Assembly (NCBI GenBank): GCA_902510995.1
Contig: CABXDL010000006.1
Span: forward strand, 1 to 55,940
From: an uncultured Candidatus Actinomarina sp.
Lineage (GTDB): Bacteria; Actinomycetota; Acidimicrobiia; Actinomarinales; Actinomarinaceae
Length of the DNA stretch: 55,940 bases
Direction of reading: 5' to 3'
Of the stretch, positions 1 to 7,771 are shown one piece after another. The position numbers were made by a program, and so were the translations under genes. The notes beneath the pieces were generated by a model. The model was not told the origin of the DNA. It was given only the letters and a program-made list of their open reading frames with translations, and searched no databases. Position 1 is the first letter of the stretch. Each line of letters begins with the position of its first letter.

Positions 1-187
1 TGAATTATTAGTTGTCATAGATAGAAGACTTACAACATCTTTTGAAGAACTTGTCCTAGGAGTTAAAACTACAGAACAAGCAGTAGCTTTTTTCCTAGCG
101 TTATTAGAAACTGTTAAATGGGGCTTTATAAAAGCTGATCAAGATAATATTGATAGAGAAATTAATATAGAAAAAAATTATGAATAA
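1..187 (+). CDS. scpA: Segregation and condensation protein A, C-terminal fragment
   Basis: The reading frame is open from base 2 and stops at 185-187. It gives a tail of about 61 residues with the pattern FLALLETVKWGFIKADQDN, as in the C-terminal winged-helix end of ScpA kleisins. ScpA bridges SMC heads and binds ScpB in the chromosome condensation complex. The N-terminal part lies outside the window. The stop overlaps the scpB start by 8 bases, which suggests translational coupling. The call rests on this tail and on the adjacent scpB. Confidence 0.75.
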   Translation, partial: ELLVVIDRRLTTSFEELVLGVKTTEQAVAFFLALLETVKWGFIKADQDNIDREINIEKNYE

Positions 188-704
188 GAAAATTATTACC
201 GCAACTTTATTAATAAGTGATGGACCTGTAGAACACTCTTATTTTACTGAGTTATTAGGAATCTCAAATAATGATTTATTGACCTTATTACAAGAAATAA
301 AATCTGAAATGCATAAAATTGAATTAGGTTTTGAAATAAATATTGATAAAAATAAATCAGATATTAAAACAATTAATGAAATTTCTACTTATTTAAGTGA
401 TATTAAGCCATCATCTATATTAAAAGGACTGTCAACACCAGCTTTGGAGACTCTAGCAATTATTGCTTATGAACAACCTATTACAAAACTAAAAATATCA
501 GAAATAAGAGGAGTAGAATCAGAATCATCTATTAAGACTCTTGAAGCAAGAGGGTTGATAGATAAAGGTGGACAATTAGATGTACCTGGAAATCCAATAC
601 TATATATAACAACAAATTTATTCTTAGAAAAGGCTGATTTAGTATCTCTTACAGACTTACCAAGTATTGGTGAATATTTTAATTCACCAAATGAAGAAGA
701 ATAA
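180..704 (+). CDS. scpB: Segregation and condensation protein B
   Basis: A 174-residue protein of the ScpB family, two winged-helix domains that bind the ScpA kleisin and SMC. Recognisable segments are the N-terminal LLISDGPVEHSYFTELLGIS and the typical central block TPALETLAIIAYEQPITKLKI followed by EIRGVESES around residues 88-117. It then shows the second wing LEARGLIDKGG. It is slightly shorter than many homologues because the tail is trimmed. It overlaps scpA and abuts rluB (stop 702-704, next start 705), so scpA-scpB-rluB-cmk reads as one operon, the order seen in Actinobacteria and Firmicutes. Confidence 0.93.
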   Translation: MNKKIITATLLISDGPVEHSYFTELLGISNNDLLTLLQEIKSEMHKIELGFEINIDKNKSDIKTINEISTYLSDIKPSSILKGLSTPALETLAIIAYEQPITKLKISEIRGVESESSIKTLEARGLIDKGGQLDVPGNPILYITTNLFLEKADLVSLTDLPSIGEYFNSPNEEE

Positions 705-1355
705 GTGAGAATTAATAAGTACCTAGCGCTTAATTTAAATACATCTAGAAGAGAAGCAGACAGACTAATTGAAAAAAAATTAATAAAAGTAAATGGTATT
801 GAAGGCAAGCTGGGGCAATTAGTTAATGAAAGTGATGTATTAACATATAAAAATGAAGTAATTAATTCTATTTCAGAACATAAATATTATAAATTCTATA
901 AACCGAAAAATTATACATCTTCAAGGACTAGTCAAGGTAACTCAAAAACAATGTATGAGTTAATCAATAATAAAAATTTAAAATATTCAGGTAGGTTGGA
1001 TAAAGACTCAGAAGGTTTAATGTTGCTTAGTACAGACGGGGATTGGTTAAATATTAATGCTCACCCAAGTAAAGAAGTTAGTAAAAAATATATTGTTACT
1101 ACAGACATAGAAGATGTAGATTTAACAAAATTTAATAAATCAATAAATGATAATAATGAAAAACTAATACTTTATTCAATAAATAAAATAACTAAATATC
1201 AATATGCTGTTACTTTAAAGACTGGCAAAAACAGAGAAATAAGAAGAATATTTGAATACAATAATGTAAAAATTACAAACTTAAAACGAATAAGTATTGG
1301 CAAACACACCCTAGGTAATATGAAAATAGGAGAACTTAAAGAAGTAAAAAAATGA
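705..1355 (+). CDS. rluB: rRNA pseudouridine synthase, RluB/RsuA family
   Basis: The protein has 216 residues. An N-terminal S4 RNA-binding domain (RINKYLALNLNTSRREADRLI, then IKVNG) is followed by the RsuA/RluB catalytic domain. The signature GRLDKDSEGLMLLSTDG contains the catalytic aspartate, and the later block KTGKNREIRRIFE is also typical. The expected role is conversion of a uridine in 23S rRNA to pseudouridine. The start is GTG directly after the scpB stop; no other start keeps the full S4 domain. It is a little shorter than usual for the family. It overlaps cmk by 4 bases. Confidence 0.92.
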   Translation: MRINKYLALNLNTSRREADRLIEKKLIKVNGIEGKLGQLVNESDVLTYKNEVINSISEHKYYKFYKPKNYTSSRTSQGNSKTMYELINNKNLKYSGRLDKDSEGLMLLSTDGDWLNINAHPSKEVSKKYIVTTDIEDVDLTKFNKSINDNNEKLILYSINKITKYQYAVTLKTGKNREIRRIFEYNNVKITNLKRISIGKHTLGNMKIGELKEVKK

Positions 1356-1966
1356 AAAAAATAATAACTATTGATGGACCATCAGGTGTAGGCAAAACAA
1401 CTATTGGACAAGAAATAGCTGTAAAATTAAAATATTCTTTTTTTTCTAGTGGAAAACTATATAGATATATAGCTAAATATATAGATGATTATAAAATTAC
1501 AAATTATAAACATATAGAAATAAAAATAGATAATTCTGGAAGTTGCTTTATAAATGAAAAAAAATATAATGATAATGAACTTTATAATAAAAAAATTAAC
1601 CAATACAGTTCAGAAATTGCAAAAGATCCTTTAATAAGAAATTTAATAAAATTTACTTTATTAAATTATTATGAAGATATTGACAGGGGACTTGTTATTG
1701 AAGGAAGAGATATGGGAAGCGTTGTATTTCCAAATGCTGATTTTAAGTTGTATTTAGATGCTGATGAAGAAACTAGAGGCAAGAGAAGAGAAAATCAATC
1801 TGGATCTCAAGAAACTATTGAAGAAATCAAACAAAGAGATCATAAAGATATGCACAGAGAAGAATCGCCATTAATAGTTCCCAAAAATGCAATAGTAATT
1901 GACAATACAAACAAAAGTAAAAAAGAAACAGTAGAAGAAATTATAGAGAAGTTAAAGCTTCTTTAG
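1352..1966 (+). CDS. cmk: Cytidylate kinase
   Basis: The product is 204 residues. The P-loop GPSGVGKTTIGQ is at residues 9-20, followed by the SSGKLYR motif that replaces the usual DTGAMYR. The CMP-binding and lid region VIEGRDMGSVVFPNADFKLYLDA and RRENQ are present. The enzyme phosphorylates CMP and dCMP with ATP in the cytoplasm. It is about 20 residues shorter than typical Cmk. Its 3' end overlaps the convergent ispH gene by 26 bases, so the two stop regions interleave. Confidence 0.93.
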   Translation: MKKIITIDGPSGVGKTTIGQEIAVKLKYSFFSSGKLYRYIAKYIDDYKITNYKHIEIKIDNSGSCFINEKKYNDNELYNKKINQYSSEIAKDPLIRNLIKFTLLNYYEDIDRGLVIEGRDMGSVVFPNADFKLYLDADEETRGKRRENQSGSQETIEEIKQRDHKDMHREESPLIVPKNAIVIDNTNKSKKETVEEIIEKLKLL

Positions 1967-2972
1967 CTGACCAGTTGTTGTCATTTTTAACACCAAACAC
2001 AGACTCAACATTATTATCTGGAAACATTGAAGAAATAAAATTTGTTAAGTTTTTAATATTATTTCTTAATTCAGTTGGAAGAGGAAAATATTCTTTTTCA
2101 TCTTTGTGAATATAGAATTCAATATTTTTTGGTTTTATATACCTAACTAAATCTTGAACCATATGGTCAGGAGCTGATGCTCCAGCTGTTATTGCTACAT
2201 TTTTATTTTCTAAATTTATATTATTAAGATCTTCAGTTTTTTCAACTCTATGAGCAACTTTACCTATATTTTTTAATGAAGTAACAAGAGCGTTAGTATT
2301 GCTAGAAGTAGAAGAGCCAACAACAATTACTAAATCTACTTTTTCAGATATATTTATTATTGCTTCTTGCCTATTGGTAGTTGCATAACATAAGTCATTT
2401 TTTCTAGGTAAATTTAAATCTGGAATCATTTCTTTAGCTTTTATCATTATCGGTTCCCACTCAGATATAGCTAAAGTTGTTTGTGCAAGTAATGCGACAT
2501 CTTTTGTCTCTAAAGATACATCTTCCATATCTTTTACACTTTCAATCAAAGTCATAGATTCAGGAGCAACACCCATTGCACCCATAGCTTCATCATGATT
2601 TTTATGTCCTATATAAATGATTTCTGTGCCTTGTTCACTAAATCTTTTTGCTTCATGATGGACTTTTGTGACCAATGGACAGACAGAATTTATGTTAGTT
2701 AATGATATTGATTTAAACTTTTTTTCAATTTTTGGTGCTGTTCCATGGGCTGATAGCATAACTATTGCATTTTTAGGTAAATCTTCTGGATTATTTACAA
2801 ATTTGACATTGTTATCTTTAAATTTACTGACAATCCAGTCATTGTGTACAATTTCATGATAACAATAGATAGGTTCATCATATATTTTTAACAACCAAGT
2901 CAATGCTTTAATAGCCATTTCAACCCCAGCACAAAAACCTCGTGGAGTTACAACATATAGATTATTTACCAT
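1941..2972 (-). CDS. ispH: 4-hydroxy-3-methylbut-2-enyl diphosphate reductase (IspH/LytB)
   Basis: The product is 343 residues with the three cysteines that hold the [4Fe-4S] cluster: GFCAGV near the N-terminus, SVCPLV near residue 98 and LCYATTNRQ near residue 195. The SSSTSSN substrate-binding block is also present. It performs the last step of the MEP isoprenoid pathway, making IPP and DMAPP from HMBPP. It is transcribed away from der. Only 26 bases separate the two start codons, so its transcript is probably leaderless or nearly so. The tail overlaps cmk. Confidence 0.96.
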   Translation of the reverse strand: MVNNLYVVTPRGFCAGVEMAIKALTWLLKIYDEPIYCYHEIVHNDWIVSKFKDNNVKFVNNPEDLPKNAIVMLSAHGTAPKIEKKFKSISLTNINSVCPLVTKVHHEAKRFSEQGTEIIYIGHKNHDEAMGAMGVAPESMTLIESVKDMEDVSLETKDVALLAQTTLAISEWEPIMIKAKEMIPDLNLPRKNDLCYATTNRQEAIINISEKVDLVIVVGSSTSSNTNALVTSLKNIGKVAHRVEKTEDLNNINLENKNVAITAGASAPDHMVQDLVRYIKPKNIEFYIHKDEKEYFPLPTELRNNIKNLTNFISSMFPDNNVESVFGVKNDNNWSAKEALTSL

Positions 2973-2998
2973 AAAATAAGGATAGCTATATTTAAATT
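2964..2998. promoter_or_regulatory. Divergent promoter region between ispH and der, probably leaderless on both sides
   Basis: The starts of ispH (minus) and der (plus) are 26 bases apart. On the plus strand, TATATT at 2987-2992 ends 6 bases before the der ATG, with TTTACC 16 bases upstream. On the minus strand, TATCCT ends 6 bases before the ispH ATG. No ribosome binding site fits on either side. This spacing places both transcription starts at or next to the start codons, as in leaderless actinobacterial genes. The assignment is by eye. Confidence 0.5.
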
Positions 2999-4300
2999 AT
3001 GAAAGAAAATAATACTGACGAAGTTTTAATTTTGGGTTTACCTAATTCTGGTAAGTCAACATTAGTAAATGTGCTATGTTCAAAAAAAGTATCAATTATT
3101 GGTTCAACGCCTAATACAACTAGGGACAAGGTCTCTTCACTAGCAACTATTAATGACAGAACGTTTAAGGTTTCTGATTTACCTGGATATTTAGAGAATC
3201 CAGATGAATTAAATATAAAATTTCAAAAAAAATTAGAGGGGTACATAGATGATGCAAATATAATTTTATTTGTAATTGATGTTGATTCAAAAAACTTTAA
3301 AGGTCTAGATAAGTTAAATGACATATTGAGAAAAAGTAAAGGTAAGACAATTTTTACAGTATTTAATAAATGCGAAAACTTTGAAGTTCATGATCTAGAT
3401 AAAAACTTATATAAATATATATATGATCAGGATTTTTATATTTCATCTGTTCATAAAATAGGCACAGATGAGCTCAGTAACGCGTTATCTAATAAAATAA
3501 AAAGAACAAGTAATAATCAACCTATACAGAAATCAAATTCAATAGTATTAATTGGAAGACCTAACTCCGGAAAATCTACTTTATTTAATTCAATATTAAA
3601 AACAGATAGATCGGTAGTATCTTCTATTTCAGGAACAACAAGAGATGTTATAAAAGATACTTTCAAATTTGAAAATGATAAATATCAAATAATTGATACA
3701 GCTGGTGTACCAAGAAACAAACAAAAAAATCAGATTGATAGATACGCTTCTTCTCTTGCTGTTGATCAATTGAACCATTCGTTAGTAGCATTGTTGGTTA
3801 TTGATTCAACTATTGGAATAAGTTTTGAAGATTTGAGATTAATTAATGAATGTATTGAAAATGATGTTACTCCAATATTAATTTTAAATAAATGGGACCT
3901 ACTAGATACAGAACAAAAAGAAGGTATTAATAAACATATAAAAGATAACTTAAAAAAATTTGATTGGGTTCATGTATTAAGAATTTCCGCATTAACTACA
4001 AAAGGTATAAATCTAATTAATAATGTTTTGACAGATATAAATAAACAATTAAGAACCAGGGTCACAACTTCAGATTTAAATATTTACTTAAGAGAATTGT
4101 GGGTATCTAAGCCTCCACATCCATTTAGGGGCAAGCGTTCGAAATTAAAATATGCCACTCAATATGACTCATTACCTCCATCTATAGCAATTAATTTAAA
4201 TGGACGAATACCTAAAAATTATCAAAGTTTTTTAATAAACAAATTAAGAATAAATTATGGATTTTATAATATTTGTATAAAAATGAAATATAACTTATAA
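2999..4300 (+). CDS. der: Ribosome biogenesis GTPase Der (EngA)
   Basis: The product is 433 residues with the two tandem GTPase domains that define Der. Walker A motifs are GLPNSGKST near residue 13 and GRPNSGKST near residue 186. Each domain is followed by its own G2/G3 region (NTTRDKV...DLPG and GTTRDVI...DTAG) and an NK.D-type G4 (NKCE, NKWD). A C-terminal KH-like domain contains PPHPFRGKRSKLKYATQ. It assists 50S subunit assembly. The second G1/G3 set is canonical, while G3 in the first domain is SDLPG. It follows the divergent promoter and lacks a Shine-Dalgarno sequence. Confidence 0.96.
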   Translation: MKENNTDEVLILGLPNSGKSTLVNVLCSKKVSIIGSTPNTTRDKVSSLATINDRTFKVSDLPGYLENPDELNIKFQKKLEGYIDDANIILFVIDVDSKNFKGLDKLNDILRKSKGKTIFTVFNKCENFEVHDLDKNLYKYIYDQDFYISSVHKIGTDELSNALSNKIKRTSNNQPIQKSNSIVLIGRPNSGKSTLFNSILKTDRSVVSSISGTTRDVIKDTFKFENDKYQIIDTAGVPRNKQKNQIDRYASSLAVDQLNHSLVALLVIDSTIGISFEDLRLINECIENDVTPILILNKWDLLDTEQKEGINKHIKDNLKKFDWVHVLRISALTTKGINLINNVLTDINKQLRTRVTTSDLNIYLRELWVSKPPHPFRGKRSKLKYATQYDSLPPSIAINLNGRIPKNYQSFLINKLRINYGFYNICIKMKYNL

Positions 4301-4393
4301 ATGGAAAATTTTGGCTTTAAATTTGGCATTTTTTTATTCGGATTTTATCTAATTATTAGGCTTTTTCAGTTAATTTTAAGTTTTATAACGTAA
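4301..4393 (+). CDS. Possible 30-residue membrane peptide directly after der
   Basis: An ATG sits immediately after the der stop (TAA 4298-4300, ATG 4301) and opens a 30-codon frame ending at TAA 4391-4393. The peptide starts MENFGFKFGIFLFGFYLII and is almost entirely hydrophobic, with one Arg and one Lys, so it would span a membrane once. Stop-start abutment is common in this genome, which favours coupled translation. In AT-rich DNA such a hydrophobic frame can also arise by chance. No family is recognised. Confidence 0.3.
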   Translation: MENFGFKFGIFLFGFYLIIRLFQLILSFIT

Positions 4394-4418
4394 ATATAGA
4401 TATTTTCAATTCAAAATG

Positions 4419-4510
4419 TTAAAAATATTTCATATTAATTGTATAACTAGTAAGTCCCTCTATTATTAGATGATTCCACTTAATGTGGAATTTTTGTATA
4501 CAAAAAGGAG
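4419..4510 (+). promoter_or_regulatory. Putative promoter and structured 5' leader of the peptide-binding protein gene
   Basis: The 4394-4515 gap holds a possible -10 TATAAC (4442-4447) with a weak -35 TTAAAA 17 bases upstream. Two structures follow. The first is a perfect hairpin, ATTCCAC (4473-4479) pairing with GTGGAAT (4485-4491), followed by a T-run. The second is a perfect 16-base palindrome, TTTTTGTATACAAAAA (4491-4506), that runs into the Shine-Dalgarno AAGGAG (4505-4510). The hairpin could be an attenuator, an mRNA 5' stabiliser or the der terminator. The palindrome could be an operator. These roles are inferred. Confidence 0.4.
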
Positions 4511-4515
4511 AAACT

Positions 4516-6492
4516 TTGAGTAATTTCACAGGATCTAGATCTTGGCGATTTTTATTACTTTTCACAGTTTTTGCTATGGTAGTTGTCGCTTGCGGAGGCG
4601 GAAGTGACGATACTGCAGAAGAAGTAGTAGAGGAAGCTCCGGCTGAAACTGCTGCTCCTGCAACTACTGCAGCAGCTGCTGAGGAAGCTGCACCATCCGG
4701 ACCGGACGGTGTTTATAAAATGGCTATTTTCTCGGATCCACAAACACAGAATTATTGGAATTATCTTGATACCGAAACTGATGTATGGACAGCATATGTT
4801 ATGTCTGGACAAGCAGTTTCACTATTCTCTATATCATATCCAAACTATCAGCTTGTAACAGGTATAGCTGATGAGTTAGTTGAAACTTCAACTGACAATG
4901 GTGATGACACATATACTTATACTGTGCCAATCACACAAGGATATGAATGGAGTGATGGTTCACCTATAACAGCAAACGACATGGTATTTACATATAATAC
5001 CGCTCAAGGCCTTGGTCTTTTAAGCAACTGGGAAACTTATTACGCAGCTGCTGGTGAAGACACATTAGGTATTGTTAGTTTGGTTGCTGTTGATGACTAT
5101 ACTGTAGCAATCACTTTGAACTTTGATGCAGGACTTTCTGCATGGCAATACAAAGTAGCACAAGCACCAATACTTCCAGCAAGTTATTGGTCACAATATG
5201 CAACTGATAGAGAAACTCTATTAGCTGCTGACGGGAGCAAAGCTCCTGTAGCTAGTGCATTTGTATATGACAAAGTTGAACAAGGTGCATTCTATACATG
5301 GTCATATGATTCAAATACAATGTGGTTCGGCGGAGATACTACTATTTATAAGAGTGGTACTGCTGTTGAATGGGATAATGGAAAAGCTCCAAAAGTTAGT
5401 GCATCATTTGGTGACACTACTGGAGATTCATTTACCTATACATCAGGTCCTTATGTAGGAACTGTAGAATTTACATTATATAGTGATCAGGATGCTGCTT
5501 ACTTAGCATTCCAAAATGGGGAAGTAGACTTTGTTCTTAACCCATTAGGTGTAAAGAGAAATCTTTTTGACCAACTATCAAGAGTTCAAGGTGTCGAGAC
5601 TGTTGCTAACTTAGGTAATGGTATGAGATACATGGCTTTCAATACGAGAATTTTCCCTGGTAGTGACAAAGCATTTAGACAATCAGTAGCTTGTATATCT
5701 GATAAAGAATTTGTGCTTAATAACGTTCTACAAGGGGTAGCTGTAAACATGGACGGACAAATGCCTGAAGCATTAACAGCTTGGGTTGCACCAGTAACTG
5801 GTGTGCTTAAAGACTGTGCTGGACTATCTGCTGAAGAAAGATTCAACAAATCAGTTGAAATCCTTCAAAATGGTGGATGGACAGCAAGTGACTGGGGTTC
5901 ACACCCTGGTGGTGCTGACAGAGCAGTAGCTCCAACTGGAGTTAAAGGTCCTAATGGTGAAACACCACCGAGCGATATGTTACTATACGCTCCAGGTGCT
6001 GGTTATGACCCATTGAGATCTACTATGTCTTTGTTCATAGCTGATTGGATGCAACAACTTGGTTTTGATGTAACTGCTAGACCAACTGGTTTTAGCGTTA
6101 TTGTTGACAAGGTGTTCACACCAGAAAATTGTAATGACTGGTATTTTTATATGCTTGGATGGGGCTTGGGTGCATACCCAGACCATACAGTTGATTTCTT
6201 CAACTCAGCGTATGATACATGCGACGGTGGATATAACACACCAGGATTTAACAATGCTGAATTTGACGCTTTAACAGATCAGTTCAAAGCTGCAAAAACA
6301 GTTAGCGAAGCTATTGCAATATCACAGGCAATGGAAGCAATATTGTTTGAAGAAATGCCTTACTTAGTGTTGTTTAACGTACCAACACTTGAGGTATATA
6401 AGAGCAATGTTACCTTCCCATTCACTGATGTATTGGATGGTTTAACTGGTACAGGTGGCGGATACCCATCAAACGTAAAAGTATCTGATTAA
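4516..6492 (+). CDS. Peptide ABC transporter substrate-binding lipoprotein (SBP_bac_5 family)
   Basis: Start chosen at TTG 4516, which has AAGGAG at ideal spacing; an in-frame ATG at 4483 lies in the leader hairpin and would add 11 unlikely residues. The 658-residue product begins with a lipoprotein signal peptide (SRSWRF, hydrophobic core, lipobox VVAC). An acidic, Ala-rich linker follows, then an extracytoplasmic solute-binding family 5 fold. Supporting blocks are YEWSDGSPITANDMVFTYN and TGPYVGTVEFTLYSDQDAAYLAFQNGEVDFVLNP-like spacing. Its codon use is visibly richer in G and C than its neighbours, as expected for an abundant protein. It feeds the adjacent Dpp/Opp-type permease; the exact ligand is not deducible. 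Confidence 0.93.
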   Translation: MSNFTGSRSWRFLLLFTVFAMVVVACGGGSDDTAEEVVEEAPAETAAPATTAAAAEEAAPSGPDGVYKMAIFSDPQTQNYWNYLDTETDVWTAYVMSGQAVSLFSISYPNYQLVTGIADELVETSTDNGDDTYTYTVPITQGYEWSDGSPITANDMVFTYNTAQGLGLLSNWETYYAAAGEDTLGIVSLVAVDDYTVAITLNFDAGLSAWQYKVAQAPILPASYWSQYATDRETLLAADGSKAPVASAFVYDKVEQGAFYTWSYDSNTMWFGGDTTIYKSGTAVEWDNGKAPKVSASFGDTTGDSFTYTSGPYVGTVEFTLYSDQDAAYLAFQNGEVDFVLNPLGVKRNLFDQLSRVQGVETVANLGNGMRYMAFNTRIFPGSDKAFRQSVACISDKEFVLNNVLQGVAVNMDGQMPEALTAWVAPVTGVLKDCAGLSAEERFNKSVEILQNGGWTASDWGSHPGGADRAVAPTGVKGPNGETPPSDMLLYAPGAGYDPLRSTMSLFIADWMQQLGFDVTARPTGFSVIVDKVFTPENCNDWYFYMLGWGLGAYPDHTVDFFNSAYDTCDGGYNTPGFNNAEFDALTDQFKAAKTVSEAIAISQAMEAILFEEMPYLVLFNVPTLEVYKSNVTFPFTDVLDGLTGTGGGYPSNVKVSD

Positions 6493-6503
6493 AAAAAATT
6501 ATT

Positions 6504-6541
6504 ACATAGGTGAGCTTTTATAGCTCACCTATGTATTTTTT
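6504..6541 (+). terminator. Strong intrinsic terminator inside the peptide transporter locus
   Basis: A perfect 13-bp stem, ACATAGGTGAGCT (6504-6516) with AGCTCACCTATGT (6522-6534), has a 5-base loop and is followed by ATTTTTT. It lies 12 bases after the binding-protein stop and 56 bases before the first permease. Partial read-through would give the usual excess of binding protein over membrane components. Confidence 0.9.
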
Positions 6542-6596
6542 ACATAAATCCTATTAATATATATAGGTCCTATAAATGTAGGTAGAGGATTAAATT

Positions 6597-7769
6597 ATGG
6601 CAGAATACATAATCAGAAGAACGCTTCAAATGATTGTTGTATTTTTTATTTTTCTTGTAAGTTCTTATTTATTATTTAATGCCATTCCTGGAAATGCTTT
6701 TCAAAATTTATTACTCAATCCTGATTTGCCACCAGACGCATATGAAAAAGTATTAAAAACTTATGGTTTAGATAAACCAATTATGGAAAGAGTTCAGTTA
6801 TATGTTGTTAATTTCTTTAAAGGAGATTTTGGTTATTCTTATAAATATTATCCAAAAACACCTATTGAGTTAATTGCTGAAAGACTGCCAAGGACGCTAA
6901 TGTTATTTGCAATTGTAAATATTGTTGCTTTTTACACAGGCTTTTTAGTTGGAAAAGTATTAGCTTGGAGAAGAGGTTCAAAATCTGAAACTTGGATTAC
7001 AGTAACTTCTGTTTTTTCTTATACAGTATTTTATCCATGGTTTGCTCTTATGATGCTTTGGTTCTTTGGATATAAAATGGGTTGGTTCCCAATAGGTAAA
7101 TTTTTATATCCTGAAAAATGGTATGACGCACCATGGGATAGTGATGTAATTTTTGTTTTAATGATTAAATTTACAGTAATAATTTCGGTAATTCAATTTA
7201 TGGCTTATTTATTAACAAGAGGAATAGAATCCTTAACTCAACGAAGAAATATAAGGTTTGGAAGTTTAATAGCAATATTTATAGGTAGTTATTTATTTTG
7301 GAACACTGGTGATGCACTAACAAAAAAACCATACGCAGCTGATATTGCATATCACATGATTCTCCCAGTTGTAGTTGTCACCATCGTCGCTTTTGCTGGT
7401 ACAGCTTTGTTAACAAGAACAACTATGGTTGAAGTTATAAAAGAAGACTATATTCTAACTGCAAGAGCTAAAGGCTTGAGTCAAAAAAGAATTAGAGACA
7501 GACATGCAGCAAGAACTGCTCTCCTGCCTGTTGTAACATCATTTATATTTACAATTGTTACGATCATAGATGGGTCTGTTTTAACTGAAACTATATTTTC
7601 TTGGCCAGGAATGGGTCAGTTGTTACTTCAAAGTGTTTTAGAAGAAGATATACCAGTAGCAATGGCAACATTTTCATTTGTTGGTATATTTGCCTTAATA
7701 GCACATTTAGTTGCAGATATATCTTATTCATACTTGGATCCAAGAATAAGAATTAAGTCACAAGGTTAA
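6597..7769 (+). CDS. dppB: Peptide ABC transporter permease, DppB/OppB type
   Basis: A 390-residue integral membrane protein. The N-terminus IIRRTLQMIVVFFIFLVSSYLLFNAIPG matches the conserved first helix and 'F.l....PGdP' region of DppB. The YGLDKP segment and GDFGYSY are family hallmarks. The cytoplasmic EAA loop, DYILTARAKGLSQKRIRDRHAARTALLPV, near residues 285-315 contacts the ATPases. It is longer than many DppB proteins because of an insert around residues 170-240. A possible ribosome binding site, GGTAGAGG, precedes the ATG. It is first in the permease/ATPase run. Confidence 0.93.
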   Translation: MAEYIIRRTLQMIVVFFIFLVSSYLLFNAIPGNAFQNLLLNPDLPPDAYEKVLKTYGLDKPIMERVQLYVVNFFKGDFGYSYKYYPKTPIELIAERLPRTLMLFAIVNIVAFYTGFLVGKVLAWRRGSKSETWITVTSVFSYTVFYPWFALMMLWFFGYKMGWFPIGKFLYPEKWYDAPWDSDVIFVLMIKFTVIISVIQFMAYLLTRGIESLTQRRNIRFGSLIAIFIGSYLFWNTGDALTKKPYAADIAYHMILPVVVVTIVAFAGTALLTRTTMVEVIKEDYILTARAKGLSQKRIRDRHAARTALLPVVTSFIFTIVTIIDGSVLTETIFSWPGMGQLLLQSVLEEDIPVAMATFSFVGIFALIAHLVADISYSYLDPRIRIKSQG

Positions 7770-7771
7770 AT

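Noticed and set aside
4483-4515. Peptide-binding protein starting at ATG 4483
   Set aside because: It would put the start inside the leader hairpin and add non-signal residues; TTG 4516 has a proper AAGGAG and begins the signal peptide.
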